From contig JAILFJ010000129.1 in the NCBI GenBank assembly GCA_024697625.1, positions 28,182 through 92,181 on the forward strand: a stretch of DNA of 64,000 nt, read 5' to 3'. The notes beneath the pieces are model-generated. The model ran no database searches, was not told where the DNA came from, and worked only from the letters and a program-made list of their open reading frames with translations. The position numbers and the translations under genes were made by a program. Below, piece after piece: positions 20,007-30,300 of this stretch. Every line of letters starts with the position of its first letter. The first letter of the stretch is position 1. This DNA comes from Oscillospiraceae bacterium (GTDB lineage: Bacteria > Bacillota > Clostridia > Oscillospirales > Oscillospiraceae).

Positions 20007-20366
20007 TCAGGGGCTCGGAAGGGATGAGGGCGTCACCGCCTCCGCATCGCTCCAAAGGCGCTCCAGATCGTAAAACTTTCTGGCTTCGTCCGTAAAGATA
20101 TGAACAATCACGCTGCCGAAGTCCATCAGAACCCAGATGTCCGAGCGGAGGCCCTCTCTTCTGATCGGCGGCTCGCCGGCCTCTGAGAGCTGCCTGTCCA
20201 CCTCATCTACCAGCGCTTTGATGTGCGCCGGAGAGCTTCCGTTGCAGATCACAAAATAGTCTGCCAGAACCGTATGCTCTGCGGTTTTCAGGATCTTGAC
20301 GTCTTTTGCCTTCTTGTCGTCCAGTGCCCGGTAGGCAATTGCTGTGATTTCTTCGGGACTTAACAT
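20007..20366 (-). CDS. rsfS: Ribosome silencing factor
   Basis: DIWVLMDFGSVIVHIFTDEARKFYDLERLWSDAE; ATG at 20366 has AAAGGAGAG upstream. Confidence 0.95.
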   Translation of the reverse strand: MLSPEEITAIAYRALDDKKAKDVKILKTAEHTVLADYFVICNGSSPAHIKALVDEVDRQLSEAGEPPIRREGLRSDIWVLMDFGSVIVHIFTDEARKFYDLERLWSDAEAVTPSSLPSP

Positions 20367-20367
20367 A

Positions 20368-21552
20368 TCAGTTGTCTCTCCTTTCATTGATGCGTGCCTC
20401 ATACCAGGTACAGGCTTCCAGCGTATCGATATAGGGCTCCTGCCCACATTCCCGGATTTCTCTGACTGTCATCTGAAGGCCCAGCAGCACGGCGGCATCC
20501 AGGTCCTCATAGGCCAGCCTGCGGAGTTCGTCAATCCCCGGAAAATCTCTGGTCGGCTCGATGTAGTCCGCCAGATAAACGATCTTCTCCAGCAGATTCA
20601 TGTCCGGCTTGCCGGTCGTATGCCAGCGAATTGCTTCGTATACGGCATCAGTCACACCGAAGCGGTCCCTTGCCAGTGCTGCTCCGGTCCTTGCATGCAG
20701 CAGCTTCGGTCTTTCAAGCTCGGCAATGTCGCACATCATACCATATTTTTCGCAGAGTTTCAACTGTTCTTCGTAGCTGAGGCGTTTGGTGATGTCATGG
20801 AGAATCCCCGCTTCTGCACAGACTTCCGGATCTTCACCCCAGCACTGTGACAGACGCACTGCCTCGCTCTCGCAGCCGGCCACATGCGCGATTCGCTTTT
20901 CGTCCAGCATGCCGTACGCCTGCTCCCGCAGCCAGCTCAGCTCCGGCTGCGCGCCATAGAAGCGCTGTCGGATAATCTCCGCATAAACGGGCGGGTACAG
21001 CAGATCCGTTCCGCTCCGTTTCGGCAGCATTTCACGGATCTCGGCTGAGTGCATGGGAAGCGGTTCATGCGGCAGAAGCCTGACTCTCGCTCCATAAGCT
21101 TCGATAAAGCGTTCGGCAGTGTGCAGCAGAAGATCGCGGTCGTCTTCTTCCCTTGCCAGAACTGCAAGCACACAGTGGTGCAGCAGATAATCAAAATGAT
21201 ACCACTCTTCAAAGCTCAGAAACATGTCTGTGCCAAGAAGCAGTGTCAGGACCGAGCCCTCCGGCAGCGTCTCTTCAAGCTCACGTACGGTGTCATAGGT
21301 ATAGCTTTTTCCCGAGCGTCGGACTTCCATATCCGATACTTCGACGCCTTCCAGATCTGAGAAATTCAGCCGGCACAGTCTGAGCCTCTGTTCCGTAGAG
21401 GGGCTGCCGGGCGCCATCTCCTTGTGTGGAGGCTCGTGGTCCGGGATGACCATCATCCTGTCAGGCTTCAGCTCCTTCATTGCGCTGACAAGCGCTTCGC
21501 GGTGACCCAGGTGGGGCGGATTGAAGCTCCCGCCATAGATTGCAAGTTCCAT
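20368..21552 (-). CDS. nadD: Fused nicotinate-nucleotide adenylyltransferase (NadD) - HD domain phosphohydrolase (YqeK)
   Basis: N-terminal MELAIYGGSFNPPHLGHREAL (NadD); C-terminal RIAHVAGCESEAVRLSQCWGEDPEVCAEAGILHDITKRLSYEEQL (YqeK HD domain) in one frame; start moved from 21792 to ATG 21552. Confidence 0.92.
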   Translation of the reverse strand: MELAIYGGSFNPPHLGHREALVSAMKELKPDRMMVIPDHEPPHKEMAPGSPSTEQRLRLCRLNFSDLEGVEVSDMEVRRSGKSYTYDTVRELEETLPEGSVLTLLLGTDMFLSFEEWYHFDYLLHHCVLAVLAREEDDRDLLLHTAERFIEAYGARVRLLPHEPLPMHSAEIREMLPKRSGTDLLYPPVYAEIIRQRFYGAQPELSWLREQAYGMLDEKRIAHVAGCESEAVRLSQCWGEDPEVCAEAGILHDITKRLSYEEQLKLCEKYGMMCDIAELERPKLLHARTGAALARDRFGVTDAVYEAIRWHTTGKPDMNLLEKIVYLADYIEPTRDFPGIDELRRLAYEDLDAAVLLGLQMTVREIRECGQEPYIDTLEACTWYEARINERRDN

Positions 21553-21559
21553 GCTTCCG

Positions 21560-21826
21560 TCAGTCTTTCCTCTTACGGTACAGGACAAACTTCGTACCGA
21601 TGGCCTGTACCGGTTCCGCGCCGCAGGCCTCAGCCAGTTGCTGGCAGGCCTCCCCGGCCGTAAGCATGCTGGTTTCCAGGACCTTTCCCTTGATGAGCTC
21701 CCGGGCTGTGAGTGCAGTGTCCACCGAAGCAATAACCGACTCCGTGATTCCGTTCTTACCAATCTGTACGATGGTGTCCAGGGTAGAGGCAAGCCCTCTC
21801 AGCTCCGCCCTCTCTTTGCTTGTCAT
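21560..21826 (-). CDS. YhbY family RNA-binding protein
   Basis: LRGLASTLDTIVQIGKNGITESVIASVDTALTARELIKGKVLETS (CRM/YhbY). Confidence 0.93.
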   Translation of the reverse strand: MTSKERAELRGLASTLDTIVQIGKNGITESVIASVDTALTARELIKGKVLETSMLTAGEACQQLAEACGAEPVQAIGTKFVLYRKRKD

Positions 21827-21915
21827 CCGTTTGGCTCCTCTGTTTCAATCATGATTCTGTTTCTGTACGCTGCCGCACTTCTCTGTGCGGCACGCATACT
21901 GTCCGGAAGCGCTCT

Positions 21916-22818
21916 TCATTTGAACAGCGCTTCCACAAAGCTCTTCCCGTCAAAAGGAATCAGGTCGTCAATCCCCTCTCCGACTCCGACATACTTCACA
22001 GGAAGCTGGCACTCATTGGCAATGGCAAACACGATACCGCCCTTCGCCGTTCCGTCCAGCTTGGTCAGCACAATGCCGCTGAGCCCTGCTGTTTCGAGAA
22101 ACTGCTTCGCCTGCAGCAGACCGTTCTGACCGGTTGTCGCATCCAGAACCATCAGCGTTTCCACGTCTGCATCCGGCAGCTCTCTGTCGATGATCCGCCG
22201 GATCTTATTCAGCTCGTTCATCAGGTTCTGTTTGTTGTGCAGCCGACCTGCCGTATCGATCAGAATCACGTCACTGCCTCTGGCCTTCGCAGCGCAGATC
22301 CCGTCATAGACCACGGCTGCGGGGTCGCTCCCCTCTTCATGCCGTACAAAATCTGCGCCTGAGCGTTCCGCCCAGATCCCGAGCTGCTCTGCCGCCGCTG
22401 CCCGGAAAGTGTCCCCGGCGCACAGGAGAACCTTTTTCCCGTCACGGATGAACTGATTGGCCAGCTTTCCGATGGTGGTTGTTTTGCCGACGCCGTTTAC
22501 ACCCACCATAAGGATTACGGAAGGCTTCGTCTCCAGTTTCAGTCTGGGATCTCCCACGTCCAGAAGTCCGGTCAGAATTCGAATCAGACCTTCTCTGGCT
22601 TCTTCCCCTTTCCGATACCGATCCTCCCAGGTTTTGCGCCGCATGAGATAGTCTACCCGCTCGGCAGTAGGCACACCGGCATCCGCCAGCACAAGCATTT
22701 CTTCCAGATCTTCATAGAACTGTTCACTGTCGGGCGCATAGTCCTGGAAAAGTTCCTCCAGGTCCAGTTTCTGCCGGGTTTTTCCAAGTCCGCCGAACAG
22801 CTTGTCAAATAATCCCAT
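21916..22818 (-). CDS. ftsY: Signal recognition particle receptor FtsY
   Basis: LMVGVNGVGKTTTIGKLANQF, DTFRAAAAEQL, LIDTAGRLHNKQNLMNEL, LTKLDGTAKGGIVFAIANE. Confidence 0.96.
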   Translation of the reverse strand: MGLFDKLFGGLGKTRQKLDLEELFQDYAPDSEQFYEDLEEMLVLADAGVPTAERVDYLMRRKTWEDRYRKGEEAREGLIRILTGLLDVGDPRLKLETKPSVILMVGVNGVGKTTTIGKLANQFIRDGKKVLLCAGDTFRAAAAEQLGIWAERSGADFVRHEEGSDPAAVVYDGICAAKARGSDVILIDTAGRLHNKQNLMNELNKIRRIIDRELPDADVETLMVLDATTGQNGLLQAKQFLETAGLSGIVLTKLDGTAKGGIVFAIANECQLPVKYVGVGEGIDDLIPFDGKSFVEALFK

Positions 22819-22833
22819 CGTTCTCTGTCCTTC

Positions 22834-25800
22834 CTATTCTTCTATCGTCTTTCGGGCCTCTTCCAGGTCCAGACTGATGACCCGGGAGATTCCCTTTTCC
22901 TGCATCGTCACTCCGTAGAGCATATCAGCCTCTTCCATGGTTCCCCTTCGGTGGGTGATCACGAGAAACTGCGTTCTGTCCGAGAAACGTCTCATATAAT
23001 CTGCGTATCTGCTGACATTCTCCTCATCCAGGGCTGCCTCGATCTCATCCATGACACAGAACGGCGTCGGACGCACCTTCAGAATTGCAAAATAGAGCGC
23101 GATCGCAACAAAGGCCATTTCCCCGCCGGACAGCAGGCTGATTGTGGACAGAGCCTTTCCCGGAGGCTGAACCCGGATATCGATCCCGCAGTCCAGTACA
23201 TGCTCTTCATCTTCCAGGACCAGTGAAGCTTTGCCGCCGCCGAACAGCTCGCGAAACGTCTCCTGGAAGCGGAGATCGATCTCACGGAACTGCTCCGTAA
23301 AGATTGTCTCCATATTCCGTGTGATGTCCCGGATAATCCCGATCAGTTCACTCTTTGCCTTCTCGATGTCGTCCCGCTGGCTGGTCAGATATTCATATCT
23401 GGTACTGACACGCTCATATTCTTCGATCGCCCCGAGATTTGGGTTTCCAAGAGCACTCATCTGCTTTCGAAGCTCTGCGATTGCGCGGTTTTCCTTATTC
23501 AGGTTCTCCACCGGCTGACGCAGGGACTGTGCCGCAGTATAGCTGAGCTCGTAACTGTCCCACAGCTTATCCGTAATCTGCTTTTCTTCCATCTCGGCAG
23601 TGAGCTTCTTCTGGTCTGCTCTTGAAACCCTGCGCTCCAGGTCGTTAATGTCACTGTTGAGCTGCTGCGCCTGTTTATCCGCCCGGGTGCGCTTCCCTTC
23701 CAGTTCCAGCTTCTCGTCGCTGATTCTGCGGATCACATCCTTCTCTGCCTGTACCTCTGTTCCGAGGCCTTCCCGTACCAGCTGTTTCTCCCGAAGCCGG
23801 TTCCGGAAGCCTTCCGTCTGGCGTTCCGCTGCGTCAATGGCGGCCTGTCGCTGCTCGCTGTCTCCGTCGATTGCCGCTAGCAGAAGCCCGAACTGCTCCG
23901 CAGCTTTCCTGGAACTCTCGTATTCTGCATCCAAAGCCGCATCCTGCTGTTTCAGGCTGTTCTCGTCCTCCTGCGCCATCTGGAGTTCATAACGCACCCG
24001 ATCTGCAGATCGCTTTGTATTCTCAAGCTGAATTCTGGCATTCTGACAGTTTTTCTCTGCCCTCTCTTCCTCCAGACGCAGCTCTTTCAGTTCAGAAGCT
24101 CTGGAGAGAATGCCGTTTCCAACGGCACTGCTTCCGCCGGTCATGGAGCCGCCTGCGTGGATCATCTGGCCATCCAGAGTGACAATCCTCAGCCGGTTTC
24201 CGTTCTTTTTCGCAATGCGGATCGCATCCGGGAGCCGGTCTGCGATCAAAGTTCTGCCCAAAAGGTTCAATACGATCTGCTCGTACTTTTCCTCACAATC
24301 CACCAGGTCGGAAGCGATACCGACCACCCCCGGATCATCGACCGGCTGCATGGCGCTGCCTCGGATCGTGTCAAGCGGGAGAAAAGTCGCCCTGCCTGCG
24401 TCCTGTCGCTGAAGCAGCTCAATCGCCAGACGGGCATCGTTCTGACTGTCGACAACAATATTCTGCCCCGCGCTTCCAAGCGCCGTCTCAATGGCAAGAG
24501 CATATTCGCTGTCGGTTTTCAGCAGGCTGGATACGGGGCCGTGGATCGCTCTCAGCATGCCTCTCCCGGCCTCTCTCATGACTGTTTTTACAGCTCTGGA
24601 ATACCCTTCAAAGTCCCGCTGCATTCCATCCAGAATACGGATCCTGGCGCGAATGCTGTTGAGTTCAACCTCTTTCGCATTCAGCTCGTCACTCTGCTGG
24701 GCAATCATTCTGTCCCGGCTCTCAAGCTTCATGCGGCTGCCGGCCACGACATTTCCCGCTTCCGTCAGCTTCACGCTGAGCTGCTCTTTCTCCTCCGCAA
24801 TCTGCCTGCGCCTGTCTTCGCCCCTGCGCACTTCATCCCGGATCTCCTCCAGACGGCCGCGCTGCTGCTCCAGATCCTGCTGAATTCTCTCTGCATTCTG
24901 AATGCTGCTTTCGATATTTGCATTCAGAACAGCAATCTCGGCATCGCAGGCCGAAAGACGCGACTCCACTGCTGAGAGTCGATCCCGCGCCGCTTCCGTC
25001 TCAATGTCCTTCTGGTGCATCCGCTCTGAGATGCTGTCGCCGGAGACATATACGGCTTTCAGATCTTCCTTTTTCTGCAGCAGTTCTGAGGAGAGCTGTT
25101 CATACTCCAGGATGATCGATTCTGACTGCTCACGCAGGCGGTCAAGGCTCTCCATCCAGACCGAGATTTCCCGGCTTCTTAGTTCATCGCGAAGCTTCAG
25201 ATACTTTTTCGCTTTCTCAGACTGTTCTTTCAGCGGCCCGACCTGGAGTTCCAGTTCATCTGTTTTATCCCGGATGCGCAGGAGATTTTCTTCTGTCTTC
25301 TGCAGTTTTCGTTCCGCTTCTTCCTTTCTGTAACGGAAACGCGAAATCCCGGCTGCTTCTTCAAAAACCTCCCGCCTGTCCATACTTCTTGTGGATACGA
25401 TGTCGGCGATCTTCCCCTGTCCGATAATCGAATAGCCATCCCGTCCGAGGCCGGTGTCCATCAGAAGACTGTTCAGATCTTTCAGCCGCACCGGCTCTTT
25501 GTTGATGAAATACTCACTCTCACCGCTGCGATAATAGCGGCGGGTCAGCATCAGTTCGCTCCCCTCTGTAGGAAAAAGTCCTGTCGAGTTGTCCAGAATC
25601 AGTGATACCTGCGCAAAGCCCATTGCCCCGCGCAGCTCGGTTCCACCGAAAATGACATCCTCCATTTTGCTGCCGCGCAGCGCCTTGCTGCGCTGCTCCC
25701 CCATCACCCACAGCACAGCGTCGGAGATGTTTGATTTTCCGGAACCGTTTGGGCCCACTATGGCCGTAATGTTTTTTTCAAATGTCAGCCGGGTCTTGTC

Positions 25801-25845
25801 CGCGAAAGACTTGAACCCCTGAATTTCCAACGCTCTTAGGTACAT
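22834..25845 (-). CDS. smc: Chromosome segregation protein SMC (1003 aa, short coiled coil)
   Basis: MYLRALEIQGFKSFADKTRLTFEKNITAIVGPNGSGKSNISDAVLWVMGEQ; hinge with GGSMTGGS; C-terminal signature LLSGGEMAFVAIALYFAI and Walker B. Confidence 0.95.
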   Translation of the reverse strand: MYLRALEIQGFKSFADKTRLTFEKNITAIVGPNGSGKSNISDAVLWVMGEQRSKALRGSKMEDVIFGGTELRGAMGFAQVSLILDNSTGLFPTEGSELMLTRRYYRSGESEYFINKEPVRLKDLNSLLMDTGLGRDGYSIIGQGKIADIVSTRSMDRREVFEEAAGISRFRYRKEEAERKLQKTEENLLRIRDKTDELELQVGPLKEQSEKAKKYLKLRDELRSREISVWMESLDRLREQSESIILEYEQLSSELLQKKEDLKAVYVSGDSISERMHQKDIETEAARDRLSAVESRLSACDAEIAVLNANIESSIQNAERIQQDLEQQRGRLEEIRDEVRRGEDRRRQIAEEKEQLSVKLTEAGNVVAGSRMKLESRDRMIAQQSDELNAKEVELNSIRARIRILDGMQRDFEGYSRAVKTVMREAGRGMLRAIHGPVSSLLKTDSEYALAIETALGSAGQNIVVDSQNDARLAIELLQRQDAGRATFLPLDTIRGSAMQPVDDPGVVGIASDLVDCEEKYEQIVLNLLGRTLIADRLPDAIRIAKKNGNRLRIVTLDGQMIHAGGSMTGGSSAVGNGILSRASELKELRLEEERAEKNCQNARIQLENTKRSADRVRYELQMAQEDENSLKQQDAALDAEYESSRKAAEQFGLLLAAIDGDSEQRQAAIDAAERQTEGFRNRLREKQLVREGLGTEVQAEKDVIRRISDEKLELEGKRTRADKQAQQLNSDINDLERRVSRADQKKLTAEMEEKQITDKLWDSYELSYTAAQSLRQPVENLNKENRAIAELRKQMSALGNPNLGAIEEYERVSTRYEYLTSQRDDIEKAKSELIGIIRDITRNMETIFTEQFREIDLRFQETFRELFGGGKASLVLEDEEHVLDCGIDIRVQPPGKALSTISLLSGGEMAFVAIALYFAILKVRPTPFCVMDEIEAALDEENVSRYADYMRRFSDRTQFLVITHRRGTMEEADMLYGVTMQEKGISRVISLDLEEARKTIEE

Positions 25846-25963
25846 ACTTTCTTATACCCTCTTAAAAGTTCTTATTTCTTCACATTTTTGGTGGTTTTCA
25901 GAACATTTTAGAGGTAAACTTTCATGTAAATTCTTATATTTTTTTATATTTTCGCGGTCATTT

Positions 25964-26008
25964 GTCGTAAAACTGTCGTAAAATCGGGATTTTCCAGAAA
26001 TTTACGAC
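25964..26008. repeat. GTCGTAAA repeats (two direct, one inverted)
   Basis: GTCGTAAA at 25964-25971 and 25975-25982 (11-bp period), inverted copy TTTACGAC at 26001-26008. Confidence 0.8.
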
Positions 26009-26091
26009 ACGACGGGCTTGAAATGCCTGTAATTACTGACTATTTTGCGTGTCGATGCTTTTGAAACGTGTATCTTAAATGCAATCCCGGT

Positions 26092-26745
26092 TCATCCGAG
26101 ATCGATGGTACCGTCGAGTGCGCGGAAACGGTCGAGCTTCGCCTCTTCGGTAGCTTCGTTGTAGATATCCATGGTCGTACGGATGTTTTTGTGTCCCATG
26201 ACTTCCTGAATGACCTTGATGTTTGGTTCGACCTCGCAGAGTCTCGTGCAGAACGTGTGCCGCAGGATGTGTGCGCTGATTTTCGGGATCAGAACCGGCT
26301 CGCGCTCCTGTTCTCTCGCTTTTGTGGCCTCTACGTGGTTGTAATCGGTCACAATCGACTGGATTTTGTCGAAAACTGCCGCAGGTGTATAGACCTTGCC
26401 GTTTGAGTTCAGGAAGATGAATCCGGTACAGCCGTTCACTGTGAACGGCTCCCAGTCCGGGTTCTTTTTTTTACGCTTTTCATTCTGAAGCGCTTCGCGC
26501 ACGTCATTAAACATCGGGATTACTCGGTTACCAGCCGCCGTCTTCGGGCTGTGGATACGGTAGGCGTAGCCGCCAGCTTCGGTATCCTTGCAGGAGATGG
26601 CGTGGTTCACGCTGATGAGGTTCTTTTTGAAATCGACGTCCGCCCAGCGGAGTCCGAGGCACTCCCCGATACGCATTCCGGTGCCAAGCAGCGTGACAAA
26701 GAGGTTAGTGCAGCGGCTGTATCTCGGATTGCTGCTATCTGACAT
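26092..26745 (-). pseudogene. Tyrosine recombinase/integrase, C-terminal catalytic domain only (N-terminal truncated)
   Basis: LLGTGMRIGECLGLRW, HILRHTFCTRLCE, VMGHKNIRTTMDIYNEAT keep the R...HxxR...H...Y residues; core-binding/N-terminal domain missing, in-frame stop upstream. Confidence 0.8.
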
Positions 26746-26848
26746 AGGCTTCTCCTTCCTGCTTTGCCGAAAGGAGCCTGACGATGGATTTTATCACAGT
26801 GCAGACTCCTTTGCAAGCAATATCTTCTAAATACATCAGTATGCTCAT
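26735..26848 (-). CDS. Small ORF, 37 aa (MSILMYLEDIACKGVCTVIKSIVRLLSAKQEGEAYVR), overlapping the integrase remnant start
   Basis: SD-like AAAGGAAG upstream of ATG 26848; TAG at 26735 overlaps the integrase ORF by 11 nt. Too short for the ORF track. Confidence 0.35.
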   Translation of the reverse strand: MSILMYLEDIACKGVCTVIKSIVRLLSAKQEGEAYVR

Positions 26849-26858
26849 GTTTCTTCCT

Positions 26859-27071
26859 TTACGGTTTCAGGTAAATCCGGACATCCCAGTCCGGGAGGAG
26901 GCGGACGATCATCTGCTCGACGTCCTGCCAGTCGCCGTCCGCAAGGCCGCAGCCGATCTTTACGGTCTGGATTCTGCCGAGGAGCGAGTGCCGGTCCGTG
27001 AGGTTGGAGAAGGCCTTGTGGTACTTCTCCTTTACGACGGGCCATCTGTCCGAGATCGCCTTCGCTTTTTC
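26859..27071 (-). pseudogene. Macro (Appr-1''-p) domain protein C-terminal remnant
   Basis: Minus-strand frame EKAKAISDRWPVVKEKYHKAFSNLTDRHSLLGRIQTVKIGCGLADGDWQDVEQMIVRLLPDWDVRIYLKP*; IGCGLA.GDW...E.MI is the macro-domain C-terminal signature; preceded in frame by MKKK-TAG. Confidence 0.6.
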
Positions 27072-27348
27072 CTATTTCTTCTTCATGAAACAACCCTGCG
27101 TTTCAAGCATCATAAAAACCAAGGCACTTTACAGGGAAAACAGTCAGCCCCGCCGTTCGATCCGGCGGGGCTTTGCATATGTCATTGTTCTATCTCGCCG
27201 CTTCCAAAAGCTGCGATGCTTTTGTGATAATTCCCTTGCTAAGATGTGACCGAAAACAGAGGAAATGTCAAGAGAAAGAGAAACAATACTTTCAAAATAA
27301 AGGAGCGAGCTCGAATCGCCGCTGCGGAAAACGATCAGAAGCGGAAGC

Positions 27349-30300
27349 TTATGCGTAACCCCAGCTCAACAGATTCCAGTCACCGTCCACGGTGCGCGCC
27401 AGCCACCACTGGTAGTCGGTATACTCCGTATCAGGCTCCCATGCGCCGCCGCCTTCTATGGGCGAATGGAAATCACTGAGAAATTCGACCACCTGAACAT
27501 AGTTTTTTCCCTCGTCCAGGCTGTTTATCCACCGGATATTCTCCAGGCTGCCGCACACGTCCCCGGCGTAGCGCAGGGCGTGCATCTCGCAGCCTGTGAA
27601 GGACGCAAACTCGTCTTCTATCAGTTTCACCGCCGCTTTCAAATCTTCCCGGGTATAAAGCTCGGAACTTCCGTAATCCACGGTCGCTTTCCCGCCAAAA
27701 GCTTTTTCACGGACGGGAGGCATGCCGTACAGAGACTGCAGCACCGTGAAATCCTCATTCTGAAATACCTCGACCGCTTCCAGACCGGTCTCAGGGAGTG
27801 CGCAGATTGTGCCGGGCTCAATCCTGAAAAGAATCAGATCGACGAGCGCCTGCGGGTCGATAATCTTGCGCAGCATACCGTCCAGTTCGCCGATCAAGCG
27901 CTTGACGGCGTCCCGTCCTTCTTGAGAGGCGAGAACAGTAAACAGCTTTTTCTTAACATCATCGCGATTCGATGCGTTTACCTGGGCTTCATCGTCCGCC
28001 GGTGCCTGCGCTACATCACCTTGTTGCGCCGCTTCGTCTGCCGAGGCCTCTGCCGTGTCATCCGGTTCTTCACCGCCCTGCTCGGGCATAAGCGTCTCAA
28101 GGATCGGCAGGGCGATGGAAAACAGATCGTGCCATTCCTCAAACGTATAGACTGCAAGGCTCATGCTGTGCACATAGCCCTCATCGTCTGCTTCTGCTCG
28201 ATACAGCAGCGGCAGCGTCAGGCCCGGGCGAACAACCGCCTGGATCGTGCGTCCATCCTCGCCCGCGTTGCCATAGTCGACCGAGATCAAGTCTGCGAAA
28301 TACCGGGCATACAGTACCTTCAGAAGCGTGAGAAAGTCATTACTGTCCTGGGGCACCTCCTCGGCGGGCAAATCGCCTGTGCCGTCCGATGTCCCGATAC
28401 TGCCCGGGTCGAGGCTCTCCGCAAGCTTGGTGAAAAGCGCATCCAGGATCTCATCCGCCGTATAATCCCGCGCATCTTTTTCCAGAGCTTCCGGATCGAC
28501 GCCATAGATAGCTGCAAGGAGCTCATCGAGCACACCGGCGTACTCGCCGCGGCCCGCCATGATGTCGGCACAGCGCTGCGCGGCGCCCTTACTATCGACA
28601 TTGAACAAGCGCAGCTGCCAGTGCCCGTCAGTGAAGCGCTCGTCGTCGGGCAGCGTCAGCTTCACCAGCGCCCGGTCATCCTCAAATGCTTCGGGGATCT
28701 CGTTCACGCCGAGGCGGGTGGCATCCATCGCGTCTGACAGCGCTTCCTGATAGCGCGCCATGTCCAGATATTCCATAATCCATGGCAGCAGCTGCCTGAG
28801 CTGCGGATAATCCGTGCCGGGTACGATTGCGCAGTCCACCGCGAACCAAAAAGCGCGCGCCTCCTCCAATGTCATGCCGCTTTCCGCGCACAGCTGCCAG
28901 GCCACACTGTTCAGTATGGAGGAATTTATATGCACGCCGCCGCGGTCGTTTATCACGGTGAGCTCTTTAACATTCGGCCAATAATAGAGGTCCCAGGTAT
29001 ACGCCGGCTGTTGGAACATGTGTGGGTCGCTCATGCTTCGAATGATACCTAAAACAGAATTTTCGCCCAATGCCCAGGTCGTATCCTCTGTTGCCCCGGC
29101 CATCATCTCACAGAGATTGCCGTGAATGTCGCTTATGGCCTCGTTGATCGCGCCGTGATCATTTTTGTAGTCATTGTAGGTCATCGTCGCGTTCGTTACG
29201 CAGTGTGTGAACTCATGGGCCAGCACGTCCAGGCACTGAGAGTAATCGTTGGCGCTGCTGGAAATGAATGCCTCCCATCCGTAAAATGGTCCGGCGTAGC
29301 AGGCGTTATCGAGCGGCTGGTAGTCGTACTTGCAATAATCCTTCAAGATCAGGATCGGCGTACCCAGTCCGTCGCCGCCAATCCACCCAAGCTCCCGGTA
29401 GTAGTCCCAGGCACGGCAATAGTTGTAAAGCGACAAAAGGCAGGTTTCATCCCAGCCGCTGTTGTCAACTGAGGCTTCCAGCTGTACCCGGCCGCTGTTG
29501 TAGATAAACTCATAGTAATCCGCCACAACAATGCGGCGTTCAAGATTGCCGAGGTAATACATCCCTGTGCGGGTGTCCCGCATCAGCATGACGGAGATCT
29601 CCTGCGCGCTGCCGTCAGACAGCGTCACCGTGCCTGTGTAGTCCGCCGGTTCCATGAACTCGAACACATACGCGGCGTCATAGCCGGAGGCTGCCGTCTC
29701 ATCACCGGGACAAATGGCAGGCTGTTTGCACACATATTTGCCGTCCATCGTCACATAGTGTACCAGGAAGGGAAGTTCCACACCCTTCCGTACATCCCCG
29801 GACGAATTTTCGGTGTATACGGCCCAGACAAAGCGTCGCTCCACCGGCTTTTCCTCCTCGGGGAAAAAATCGGGATTCAGGTTCACCGGCAGGATCACCT
29901 TTTCGGTTTGGCCTTCGATCAGCCCGACTTCGACCTGATCCCCTGCGGACATGCGCTCCAGCACCAGCTCTTCAGCCTGCCGGGCGGTGATGCTTTCGGC
30001 CTGCTCAATGTCGGGCAGCTCATCCTCCACGCTGGCGACAAGCCCCAGCATGCTGCCGTCGGCATCAGTCACGAGCTTCACCGCACCGCCGGACACTGTG
30101 GTATCGGCGTACATCTGCCGGAACAGATAATAGACATTGCCTGCGGAGTCCGTCAGCATGCGCCACGGCACAAAGTGTATCCGTTCATCCCCGCCAAGGA
30201 GAGGGCTGACGGCAGAAAGGACTTTCGCCGCGTCTTCCATGCTTCGTATAGGCTCTTCGGTACACGCGCCGTCCACAAAGGTCAGGCGGCCATCCTGCGT

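Noticed and set aside
26845-27093. 82-aa ORF listed in the track
   Set aside because: Wrong frame; an overlapping minus-strand frame reads as a macro-domain C-terminus.
27466-28737. 423-aa plus-strand ORF
   Set aside because: Antisense to the M4 metalloprotease, which has a signal peptide and catalytic motifs.
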